Under the pieces are notes generated by a model. It ran no database searches and was not told the DNA's origin. It saw only the letters and a program-made list of their open reading frames with translations. Position numbers and translations under genes: made by a program. Positions 53,956 through 64,000 of a stretch of 64,000 nucleotides of DNA are shown piece by piece. Where the stretch lies: the NCBI GenBank assembly GCA_002633005.1, contig NMRA01000339.1, positions 430,800 through 494,799 on the forward strand. Direction: 5' to 3'. Each line of letters begins with the position of its first letter. The first letter of the stretch is position 1. Source of the stretch: Phoronis australis. Lineage: Eukaryota; Phoronida; Phoronidae.

Positions 53956-56563
53956 AGTTTTACTCGGGCTGACTACCAGGAAGTTCAGACGACATACCCA
54001 GCAGCTCCAACAAAACCATTACCTCTTCTACGTGTCTCTATAAAGTTATCAACAATCAGAAAACCTAATGGATTTTGTACAGGGAAAACCACGACAAACT
54101 TTTACAGACATCGAAAATGTGAACAGAACAAACGGATTTTAGAGAAAAAGTGAAAGGACTTATGATATATTCCGATTCCGCGAGTTTGATGGAGGTTACT
54201 GCACACTCGGCCGGCCCGGTGACGAGACCAGAACAATTAAACCTGCAAGCAAAAGCACAACATATTGAGCTGTAAATATTGCTTGATACATGTAACTCTC
54301 TAGACAAAGCAGCTGAAAAGAGTGAAATTATCTGTGAAATTTAATTGTTTGATTTGTCGGCGTTGTTCATTTTCGGCTACAGTTCGAAGCTCTGGCTGGC
54401 TGCATTTACCTAATTACTCAATTGTCGTCTTATTCAAAGGACCAAAATAAAGCTTTTTGTCGACCAGAGTTTTTTTGACGCCACATGGGGTGCTCAAATT
54501 ATAAAAAAGCCCATAAAAATGAAATCTGGCTTAGAAAATCCGAATTTGTCAGACCCGTTCACTTTTACGCTATGGTAAACATTTAGATACCAACTGTACA
54601 TTGCCAGCCGGTCGGAGGTATCTATTTAGTCTGCGAAGTCGGACCGTGCAAGCCGACGAAGTTAAGTTAGTCGGGAGGCTTACTTGGTTTGGAACACTCG
54701 ACAACCAATAATAACACCGCGGAAGTTTTTCAAGACATTTTTGGATGTTAAAATCATGTTACAGTATTTCACGGAAAGAAGTTACATGTGGCCTAAATCA
54801 AATGTTTAGTCCCTAATAACAAGTGTGTTTACATAACTTTCAAAAATTACAAACAAGGGCTTAGCAAAGTGTGTGCGTGTGTGTGTGTTTGTGTGTTTGT
54901 TTATCTATAATGATTCATTTGTACAATGTTTACATGTTGCCCGGGTGCTGTTTGTTGTTAATTTGATTTCTGAGAAGTAGGGCTACTATTACCTATAGTA
55001 ATTAGCTATACGCGTGAAATAAAGCTTAAAAAATGAAAATTATATCATGTAAAAGAATCCAATCCAGTGTTTCGTGCTCTTGACAGCGTGCAGTGTATTT
55101 GCCAATCGCATCGCCCTTTGCGGACTGTCACACTTATTTGAATTTGTCCCCCCTCCCGCCACATCATTTAAATGTCCCACATTTGACAAACACCAAATCT
55201 TGCACTTTTTCTTCAAGGTCCGTTTTTTCTGTTCACAGTTTTCGATGTCCGTAACCGTTTTCCGTGCTTTTCGCTGTTCGAAAACCATTACGTTTTCTTG
55301 TGGCGCTCTTAATTGGCTCGACGACACCACTTATTCTATTGCGCCGCCGAGACCAGTTTTACTTGGGCTGACTACCAGGAAGTTCAGACGACATACCCAG
55401 CAGCTCCAACAAAACCATTACCTCTTCTACGTGTCTCTATAAAATTATCAACAATCAGAAAACCTAATGGTTTTTGCACAGTGAAAAGCACGACAAACTT
55501 TTACAGACATCGAAAATGTGAACAGAAGAAACGGATTTTAGAGAAAAAGCGAAAGGACTTATGATATATTCCGATTCCGCGAGTTTGATGGAGGTTACTG
55601 CACACTCGGCCGGCCCGGTGACGAGACCAGAACAATTAAACCTGCAAGCAAAACCACAACATATTGAGCAGTAAAAATTGCTTGATACATGTAACTCTCT
55701 AGAGCAAGCAGGTGAAAAGTGTGAAATTATTTGTGAAATTTAATTGTTTGATTTGTCGGCGTTGTTGGCTGCATTCACATAATTACTCAATTGTCGTCTT
55801 ATTCAAAGGACTAAAATAAAGATTTTTGTCCTACCAGAGTTATTTTGACGCCACATGGGGTGATCAAATTATAAAAAGCCCATGAAAATGAAATTGGTTT
55901 AGAAAATCCGCATTTGTCAGACTCGTTCACTTTTACGCTATGGCAAACATTTAGATACCAACTGTACATTGCCACCCGGTCGGAGGTATCTACTTAGTCT
56001 GCGAAGTCGGACCGTGTAAGCCGATCAAGTTATAGTTAGTCGGGAGGCTCACTGGGTCTGGAACACTCGACAACCAAAAATAACACGTCAGAAGTTTTTC
56101 AACAAGACATTTTTGGGTGTTAAAATCATGTTACAGTATTTTACGGAGAGAAGTTACATTTGTCCTAAATGAAATGTTTAAGCCCTAAAAACAAGTGCGT
56201 TTACATAACTTTCAAAAAATTACAAATAAGGGCTTAGCAAAGTGTGTGCGTGTATGTGTGTGTGCGTTTATCTACAATGATTCATTTGTATGTTTACCTG
56301 TTGCCCGGGTGCTGTTTGTTGTTAATTCGATTTCTGAGAAGTAGGCCTACTGTTACCTGTAGTATTTAGCTATACCCGTGAAATAAAACATAAAAAATGA
56401 AAATTTTATCATGTAAAAGAACCCAATCCAGTGTTTCGGGTTGTTGACAGCGCACAGTGTATTTGCCAATCGCATCGCCCTTTGCGGACTGTCACACTTA
56501 TTTGAATTTGTCCCCCCTCCCGCCACATCATTTAAATGTCCCACATTTGACAAACACCAAATC
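53956..56563. repeat. 1.4-kb tandem duplication: 53956-55199 and 55355-56563
   Basis: The units are nearly identical with a period of 1399 bp. The first contains about 30 bp (around 54367-54400) that the second lacks. Each unit carries an inverted fold-back arm (54060-54250, 55455-55655) facing a direct arm just upstream (53640-53790, 55190-55311), plus a GT-rich tract. The right part is also homologous to 25380-25860. Confidence 0.85.
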
Positions 56564-58227
56564 GACATATTATCATATACTGTTTTAATTTCCCACGCGA
56601 CATAGCCATATTTTCCCGCTCGACCAAAACAAAAAAACGGGAAGTTTCATGTTTTTTTGACACCTGCAATTTCCCATTTAACTATGAAAAACAAAACAAA
56701 AAAACGCTGTCAGACATTTTTGGATGTTACATTTCCCGTTCCACAAGAAATGCTGTCGGCACGTCTCTGTGTTTTGCAGCAAGCATTTCACTTTTATGCT
56801 TTGGTTTAAACCTACATGTAGATGTCCTGCTTTATATCCTGAAGCAACAGTCCCGCTTTTCAATCCAGTTGTTCCGTTTTTTGTCCTTAAATGTTGACCG
56901 TGTCAACAACTGTACATGTATGCAACAGGTGTTCAAATTAACATTGTCTCTTTTTATGAATATTATTTTGCAGAGTAAACTTTCTTTAGTAAAAAAATAT
57001 CTCTTGTTTACGGTAACATACCCTACAAATATCAGGATCACCGACTTTTACTTTCTGAAGCAAAAAGTTTATTTCGATTTTTATGGAAAGTCCTACATTG
57101 CAACCAATGTGGTGAGCTATCCACTGTACATTTCAAAGCTACGTGATAGATGTTTCCTCATTTTTATCTATCAGAAAACCTGCAAATTTCGGATACATAC
57201 CTGGAGACTCAGTTTATACCATTTTTTTCGTAAATATCACTGCGTTCTGAATTTTGACTGAAGAATGTAATTGTATCAATGGCATCAAAGGTCCTATTAA
57301 CTAACATTTATCCCAGACTCGTTGAATCTGCCGAGTGCAATACGGCCATGTACCTGTAATAATGTTTTCCGTATTCACCTCCCGCACTACTTCAACAGTG
57401 ACCTCTGAAATGGAAAGTTCAAAAGGTACATGTACTGTAGGTCAATGTCGATTCGACGTCGTTAGCCGGTTCGATCATCAAACTTTCAGAGTACATGTAT
57501 AGTTTAAAGTAATACAGTTGCAGCAGTATAAATAACGCTCGACGTGCAATCAGACCCTACACGTAACACCTGGTACAACAAACTATTAATTATATGTCAC
57601 TTCTGTCTCAGTTTTCAGTCTGCAACTCAGCCGATTCCTCAAATGTTGTTTTTTTAAACTAATTTCAGGAAATGTTCCAAGTTCAATGCACAGATACCGT
57701 CGTTCTCATTTTTGTTATCTCTTTTCAAGTTATAAACCGTTACATTTAAAACTGTTTCTTTTACTAGAGAAAACTTGCAACCCTAACGTACATACATATA
57801 GGATGTGACACGCCACATGAACAGTCTGACTGAAGTATTTTAAAAAAATGCCGTAAAAATGAAAGAAACTTAGGAATTCGAAGGGTACATGTATGGGATA
57901 AATACAAATCGTACCTCGATGGGCGTAGACGGTTTTTAGAATTAAAAAGTAATTTTAAACTAGTCAGGTATTAGAAACGATAATTATTTATGAATAAAAT
58001 TATTTAACTTTTGCTTCTGGTATAATCATCAAGAACTGACAAAGGTATTTTTAATGATACCACTCTTATGCAATTCCATTATAAAACGACCGAGTTGCGA
58101 AAAGTTTTAATGAAAGTAACTTCCATAGCAAGGACACATACCGGAGCGAACGAATGGAAACAAGTCTCACGCATGCCCGGCGCAACCTCGGCGGCCGTGA
58201 GATCACAGTTGAAATTCCAGGGGGAGA
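56564..58227. other. No gene recognised; partial repeat of 25850-26300, then D block
   Basis: 56570-57010 resembles 25860-26300 (shared TTTGCAGCAARCATTTCACT). From about 57930 the sequence matches the window start near 500-720. Several TACATG runs are present. An open plus frame at 56869-57261 has no recognisable domain. Confidence 0.45.
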
Positions 58228-59751
58228 GTTCTATCAAGGAGTGTACGAGCATAGGAGAGTTCACTCCGCAATGGTTACTGGTCGAAACACTAGCGCTCCA
58301 AGCGGTGAATAATCAACACTTAGTTTGGCGCGCAGTCCGAACAATGTAAACGCTCATCAATTCATACTTTAATGACATTCAACGTGCAATAAAATTACTG
58401 TGTGATTGAAAATGGTTAGAACACATAAACTAACATCCACTTACAATAGCATGAGAAAGAAAATGTGTATTTTAATCAATATTAAAGTGTATTAGTTTTT
58501 ATTCTCTTGAAGCGCCCTTCAAAATTCATCATGGTTTTGTTTCATGTTTGAGTTCTTAACACGGCGATTATCGTTCATTATAACAGTTCATACCTCCATG
58601 GACTACATAATTTGAATGATTGCCCGTGGGGGTTCAGAGGGGAATTCCCCCCAGGTGCCAGCTAAGGGGGTACCAGGCAAAAACCGGGAGGTGGGCGCCA
58701 AATGGGTGTTGACTCCCTCCCAGGGGGGTTACATGGGAGGAGTGCTAAACAGATAAAAACCAATGGGTATGTATGCCACATGGGTGTTGAGCCCCTCCCA
58801 TCGTCACACATTTTGGTTGCTCCCCTGACCATTGACAAACATGATGCTCCCAGCTCACTGTTGGTTTCATCTCCACCCAACAATTTCGTATGTGTTCCCT
58901 ATTCAATGCATGAGGCTACTGGCAATGCAGACAGTTGTTTTGTGCAGTGGGTGTTACACAAGTGAGAAGATGAAAGCAAAGCAATTCATCACTTCCACAA
59001 AATCGTAATACAATTTTAGAACATTCCATTATTTCTTAGACATGCCAGTATAGGGCTCAATCCCACTCTCCCACTCACCAACAGTTACAAGTCACTTGCT
59101 AATCTGTAGAATAGCTCACAACTTACAAAATGACGTAACATTGAGTATATCATCACTCATAACTAGTCAAAGTTCAAAATATCATGACAAAAATTAAGAG
59201 GCACTAAACAGCAATCAAAATATTCACTACCCACATAACTTCATACAAAATTGAATTAAAAAGACTTGGATGATAAAACCAAAATTTTATTTTATATACC
59301 CACTGTTCCTATTAGTAAATATTTCAGGTAAGTTTAAGCCAGACCACAAGATCATATCTGATACCTAGCCACAACTGGGGCTTAAATTAATCACAATCTC
59401 CAAAAACGTACAAAACAGGCAACACATACACCAACCAAAACAACAAGAAAATCTGACCAACCTTGTCACTCTCTATTAATTCACTAGCAAACAACAGCAC
59501 TTTTCGCCAAATAAATGCGTTATAAATAAAGCTGAAAACTAATTTACTCACAGAGGTGTTTGTCATCGAGAAGCAAAATTATACGGATAGCTTGGGTTTA
59601 ACAAAATTTCAGCCCACCACTCAGACTCTGAATGGTCCATCAGATTCACTTTAGCTCTCTCCAAATCACACGCTAATCATTCATAAAATGTTTCAATCTG
59701 ATCAACTTTAGTAAAATACGAAAACCAGATTTTGCGGACTAATTGTCCTTT

Positions 59752-60036
59752 CTACACGTGATGTTCCAGTACTTGCTTTGTGAGACGATAATCAGAAATG
59801 GAAAAAAGCCTATTCCAGAGCTGTAATATAATTTCCGGAGAACTTTTTGACCCTGACATCTTCATTTTTGGTGGATTCAGGACATCAAATATTGTTCGGG
59901 CACTGCAGTCAATACCAGCTTGTTCTTCATTCATGAACATGGACTCCTCGAAGTGATGAGAGCAAAACTTGTGGTTCTTGCACAAATACATGTAGGTTGC
60001 ATCTCTATTCATAAGGCCAGCTCTCAGCGCTTGCAC
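59752..60036 (-). pseudogene. THAP domain C-terminal exon of the P-like transposon
   Basis: The acceptor ATCTGTTCAG is followed by a frame reading VQALRAGLMNRDATYMYLC, then KFCSHHFEESMF (the C-x2-H pair) and ARTIFDVLNPPK, the conserved end of THAP domains. It remains open for about 95 codons. Confidence 0.65.
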
Positions 60037-60724
60037 CTGAACAGATTTCAATGACTGAGAGACTTTGGAACAAACCTCATACTCACTAGGTTCACAGAAG
60101 ACTGGTAGCCTACACTAAAGTACACTACACTACAGAATTCCTGTCGTACTGTGATTGTGATAGAGACAAAAGCGTTTTGGTGTCAACTGAAAAAAACTCG
60201 GACTCAAATGTTGATCCACGGATATTTTAACAGGGCCGCGCCTCCGCATCACTGACACATAGAATTACATGTAAGTTTTCAATGACGCACTGCTTAACTT
60301 AATTGGTCCAACTGGCACATTAAAATTATGTTGGGATTTTCCACCTTTTCACCGAGACCCACAGATTCGCTAACTTGACTCATGACAGACTTAGTGGCCC
60401 TGTGGCTGTGATTGTGCCATGGCTGTGTCATCAGTCATATTACTCATGGCTATGGGCATGTTTTCCTAAAATTGTCCCTGCGATGGTACGGATGACATTT
60501 TGATTTGGAATTGATGGACTGCAAGTATCCACAAAGCTGACGATCACATCGTACGTTCATCATAGTCCTTCCGCCGGCAGCCCCGCTGTACAGTAGGCCT
60601 AGCCTACACTGCAGCCAACAGAACAGTGGCAACGGGACTGTGATCAACTTGTCTAACAACCGGGAACAGAACACACAAAATGAAAGCCAGTGTATCATTT
60701 TATTGAATAACAGATAATCCTTAC

Positions 60725-60830
60725 CTTTCTAAATCTTTAGGAAACCTAAAAAATGACACGTCTGGGGTTTTCGTGCATGAATTCATGAAATTTAATCGCA
60801 CTGCAGAATGCGTCCTTCCCCATTGTTTTG
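60725..60830 (-). pseudogene. THAP domain exon 1 of the P-like transposon
   Basis: The minus frame ends KTPDVSFFRFPKDLER followed by donor GTAAGG. The expected first cysteine pair is partly lost (SAVRLNFMNSC), so the zinc site is probably dead. Confidence 0.55.
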
Positions 60831-60932
60831 GCGCTTCCTGGTTGACAGTTGCTTCTTCACCACTTGGCGGCGCTAGTAGTAGAGGTAACAGCGAATTCAC
60901 AAGTGAACTCTCCTATACTACTACACTCCTTG

Positions 60933-62090
60933 GTTCTATGGTCTGCTTCTGCAACTTTCTGACAGCTACTCTGGTACCTTGGTAGATTATAATCTACGTT
61001 TCGATAGTACATGTACTCGAAGTAAGGTGGCACTCAGTAGTTTTTTAGGCACATTTATTTCCGTAGTGGATTGGCCGGCATTTTGAGATTTACTTCACTA
61101 TACCTTGCAGCTAAGAATAGCAACTGTTAGATTTCTTATATCCGTTTTTAACAAAATAGGAAAGTAATTATTGAGCAATATATTTTACAACAGCAGACTT
61201 TATAAACACTCTACAGCTTTCAAAAGCTAAATTACGGCTGGAAGATCATGTACACCTCAAACTTTTCTGAAGAGCTAAAAACTGTCAATTCGACGCCCAT
61301 TGGCTACCCAATTTTTGGAATCGACAGTATTTTGTGGCTGTGAATTCGTTGGCTGCTAGTGCATAGTAAACCCATGCTAGTCGTGGTTTTGAGACCAAAA
61401 CTGCAAAGTTCGCGTATTCATTGCCCGTTTTCTGTGTTGCGCAGCGTGTCTTGCAATATCAATAAAATCCAAAGCATTTCAAATGCTTACATAGAGTAAT
61501 AGAAATAACTTTCTAAACTTTTGAATGTTGTTACCTAAGAGAAAATCGAACACGGCTCTAAAATTTTAAAAGCGATAAAAGACAACTAAATTGTCTCACG
61601 AAAGAGTGTTCCCACAATTGAAACTCAGTGTCTCCGAAAACATTCTTCTTTTTCGTCACTCTAATGGGGAGATTCCGAGATCGAATGACCACTAAAAGCG
61701 CTGACGCATTGGGTTGTTCAGAACGCCACATTGGAAAATCTATGTTTCAGCCAACCCAGAGGCTGATTTACTGTGTAAAAATCATCATATTTGACCATAC
61801 TTGACAAGAGTTACTTCCCATCGCTTTCTGTACGAATTTCGTCCCGTGGGGTTAATTTTAAGAGTCGGTATTTGGATAGCCATTTCAAAGAGTTCCCCTC
61901 ATGCATTTTCTTAGTTTTTGAGGTTTCAGTTAGCTAACGTGAAATGAATACCATTGAATCTATATAATTAAGCTATGTTTATGCCAAATCGTTGCAATTG
62001 TTTAACTTTTAAGAAAAATTAGTTATTTTTAAGTCTCCCGCCAAATGATGTACTGGGTGAAAGACGTTTGGTCACTTGATAATCAATTGC
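60933..62090. repeat. Continuation of the D block, then unassigned sequence
   Basis: 60940-61400 matches 740-1560 near the window start. Homology stops at about 61395. 61400-62090 has no match in the window and no gene, and may contain the left end of the DIRS element. Confidence 0.45.
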
Positions 62091-62464
62091 AATAGCAGAA
62101 CAAAGCAGATCAGAAGACGAGGACGATTTTGAGCGAGAACTGGGCAAGTATTGTGCAGACAGAGAGGGGAGTGGATACGGGCATCCCTCTTGAAGAATCA
62201 GACAATGAATTCGATTTAATTCCCAATTTAGCGAACATGTGGCGGCCCTTAGGCCGTATTACCCAGAGCCACTTGCACGAGAAATCCTACAGACATGTGT
62301 GAGCCACAACCAACTAAACCATAGGGTGGTCAATCTTCACAAAATAGACACTTGATAATCGCTTCTGCGGCGTCAACCACCCAGAGCGTTTATCCACCCC
62401 CAAAACCGCCAACACACCTGCCAGGTATCCCAACACCCGTAAAAGTAAACAAACCTAAACCTCT

Positions 62465-63696
62465 CCTTTCAGGTTATGGTATGACTCCCACTCGGCTACG
62501 GAGCTTATCAATGGTTTCTCTTTTGGTTTCAGGCTCGGCGCCTCCCCGATCTATCACTCCAATCCACCCACCAACCACCCGTCAGCTCTCCGTAATCCCG
62601 AAGTTACCTTTCAGAATATACAGACTGAGGTTCTGCTGGGTCGCTATGATGGTCCCTTCCCATCCCCTCCATTCCCCCTTTTCTCTTCGTCACCCCTTGC
62701 CATCATCCTTAAATCTCACCCTAACAGTTTTCGTCTCATTCATAAATTGTCATATCCATCTCGTTACTCTAACCTCGTTAACTCCCTCATACCCCCTCAT
62801 TTCTCCCAAGTCCATTACCAATCCATCGCGGACGCTATCCGCCTGGTTCAACGGTTTGGACGCCACTCCCTCATGGCTAAGACTGACATCAAGGACGCTT
62901 TTTGCATCGTACCGGAGCAGCCTGACGACTACCACCTCTTAGGTCTCTTCTGGGCCAACAACTTCTACTACTACTACTACTACTACTGGTTCCTGCCATT
63001 TGGCTGTGCCTCCAGCTGCAACATCTTCGAGAAGGCCAGTTCTGCGATTCAATGGATCCTGGAAACCAAGATGAAGGTCGCCGGCGTTTTGCATTACCTC
63101 GATGACTTCTTTTTCGTGGGCTCCCATCCTCGCCGACATGCTCCTGCGACCTCGCCGCATTCATATTACTCTGCGACTCCTTATGAATCCCTATCAACCA
63201 CGACAAGACAATTCAGCCGACCACCTCCATCCCCATTTATGTCATCCACCTCGACCCTACCACCATGACTGCTTCTCTCCCAAAGGACAAGGTGGACAAA
63301 GCTTCCAACCTCCACCTCGACTTCCAGAAGCGCCGCAAGGTTACGCTCCTCGATCTTCAATTCCTCATTGGTCTACTAAACTTCGCCTGCTCCGTCATCG
63401 TGCCCGGCCGCGCCTTCCTGCACCCCCTCATCAACCTCACCATTTGTATTTCGAGACAAGGGCACTTCGTCACTCTGAATAATGAAGCTAGAGCGGACCT
63501 TAGGGCTTGGTCCATATTTCTCCGAGGCTTCAATGGGAAAACACTGTTCCTATTCGAAGAGTGGACATCTTCAGACACCATCAAACTGTACTCTGATCCT
63601 GCAGGATCTAATGGGTGGTTTGCTACCAACATTGGGGGCTTTCCGGTTTGCCTGCCCGTGGCCCTAGAACCTGCAACACCAGTCACATCACCTTAA
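62465..63696 (+). pseudogene. DIRS reverse transcriptase / RNase H pseudogene
   Basis: The reverse transcriptase occupies roughly 62480-63120 and the connection/RNase H 63180-63690. The catalytic YLDD is intact. Between the FW...NNFY and LPFGC motifs a run of seven TAC codons gives seven tyrosines in a row, apparently a microsatellite expansion in the fingers/palm loop. Confidence 0.8.
62961..62988. repeat. (TAC)n microsatellite inside the DIRS reverse transcriptase
   Basis: About eight ACT/TAC units (TTCTACTACTACTACTACTA and on to TACTGG) interrupt a normally short tyrosine stretch in the enzyme. Confidence 0.85.
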
Positions 63697-64000
63697 AAGA
63701 ATTCCTTCCTATCGTCATAGCGCTAGAGCTGTGGGGATCGAACCTCACCAACCACAAGATCCTCTCCCTGTGAAAAAACCGTGCCGTTGCTGACATTATC
63801 AACAAGACCTCCTCTCGCCACCCCCGCATTATGTCCCTTGTTCGTAGTCTGGTCATCTCTGCTCTTACATTTAACGTTCATTTTCGGGCAAAACATATCG
63901 CTGGCTACACTAACATCATCGTTGATGCACTTTCTCGTTTCCACTTTCAGGTAGCCTTTTTCAGGGTTCTTGGTTCAGCCCTGATCCGACACCGATCCCG

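Larger units (their letters stand above)
49880..54690. repeat. Inverted duplication of the EPDR-C upstream region
   Basis: 49882-50520 reappears inverted at about 54060-54687. Paired landmarks are CCAAGTAGGCC with its complement near 54670, CCACATGGGG with CCTCATGTGGCG, and the ACAAATCAAAC stretch. The arms enclose the 50544-53573 element and a further direct partial copy at 53640-53790. The inverted arm is partly repeated again at 55450-56040. Confidence 0.65.
58228..60939 (-). mobile_element. P-like THAP-domain DNA transposon with 7-bp target duplication
   Basis: The element 58235-60932 (2.7 kb) is flanked by GTTCTAT at 58228-58234 and 60933-60939. Its termini are inverted: CAAGGAGTGTA, five unpaired bases, then ATAGGAGAGTTCACT, with weaker symmetry beyond. 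The window-start block (about 700-740) is the near-empty site. On minus, a first exon ends 60725 with VSFFRFPKDLER before GTAAGG. A later exon (60036 downwards) gives NHKFCSHHFEESMF and IFDVLNPPK. These are the two halves of a THAP domain, split by introns as in P-type transposases. The catalytic region is missing or degraded. Confidence 0.75.
62100..64000 (+). mobile_element. DIRS-type (tyrosine-recombinase) retrotransposon, decayed, runs off the window
   Basis: The plus strand carries a continuous series of DIRS polymerase motifs in shifting frames: GFSFGFRLG and YDGPFPSPPFP upstream, FRLIHKLSYP, then the reverse-transcriptase core AKTDIKDAFCIVPEQPDDYH, LPFGCASSC and YLDDFFFVG. The RNase H region follows with LIGLLNFACSVIVPGRAFL, EARADLRAWSIFL and LYSDPAGSNG, then NRAVADIINKTSSRHP and DALSRF near the end. 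The recombinase would lie beyond 64000. Frameshifts near 63120 and 63690 and stops near 63184 and 63769 show it is dead. Confidence 0.85.

Noticed and set aside
56869-57261. 130-codon plus frame
   Set aside because: Composition is typical of AT-rich chance frames (many F, Y, K, L), no domain is visible, and the homologous region at 26150-26300 does not preserve it.
1-64000. CRISPR arrays, bacterial operons, rRNA genes or intact tRNA genes
   Set aside because: None were seen. The tandem repeats lack spacer structure, and the only tRNA-like pieces are decayed SINE heads.

Overview
This window looks like non-coding-rich DNA from a marine invertebrate, most likely a non-vertebrate deuterostome (amphioxus, hemichordate or echinoderm type). 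The sequence itself does not settle the species. The reasons are split genes with GT-AG introns, an AT-rich base composition, secreted ependymin-related (EPDR) paralogs, a TMEM26-like gene, frequent alternating ACATGT/TACATG microsatellites, and a mix of Tx1/L1-like LINEs, Kolobok, P-like THAP, Harbinger, Mutator-like and DIRS elements. Most short open frames here are chance frames. Only about three host genes can be supported.

Host genes. (1) A TMEM26-like multi-pass membrane protein lies on + in three coding exons (7503-7720, 8500-8632, 12106-12798), giving 347 aa with all splice phases consistent. (2) EPDR-B lies on -: five coding exons from 23589 down to 16824, 194 aa, with a candidate 5' leader exon ending at 23905 and a 3' UTR exon starting at 16263. 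(3) EPDR-C lies on -: the same structure from 48896 down to 41953, 196 aa. (4) One exon of a third paralog, EPDR-A, is seen at 163-273, and the rest of that gene lies outside the window or was not found. B and C are secreted proteins with six cysteines and the family's C-terminal GI-DPSV signature.

Layout. 1-5.5 kb: EPDR-A exon 2 and its intronic or flanking repeats. 5.5-6.8 kb: a Kolobok element flanked by TTAA. 7.5-12.8 kb: TMEM26-like gene. 15.5-24 kb: EPDR-B block, carrying two LINE insertions and a solo LTR, each with a target-site duplication and each absent from EPDR-C. 24-36 kb: duplicated EPDR upstream regions, namely one old copy broken by a LINE (about 26-29.7 kb) and two nearly identical 3.2-kb tandem copies joined at an N. 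36-39 kb: unidentified open frames and a Mutator-like element with a 9-bp target duplication. 39.8-50.3 kb: EPDR-C block, with a Harbinger remnant and a 61-bp minisatellite. 49.9-56.6 kb: inverted and tandem copies of the EPDR-C upstream region surrounding a THAP-type terminal-inverted-repeat element. 58.2-60.9 kb: a P-like THAP transposon. 62.1-64 kb: a decayed DIRS-type retrotransposon running off the end.

Blocks A, B and C (and the D block near 57.8-61.4 kb) are copies of one ancestral EPDR neighbourhood. Comparing paralogs therefore gives near-empty-site evidence for most of the insertions. Some duplications, notably those with a single N at the breakpoint, may be unmerged haplotypes rather than real tandem copies.
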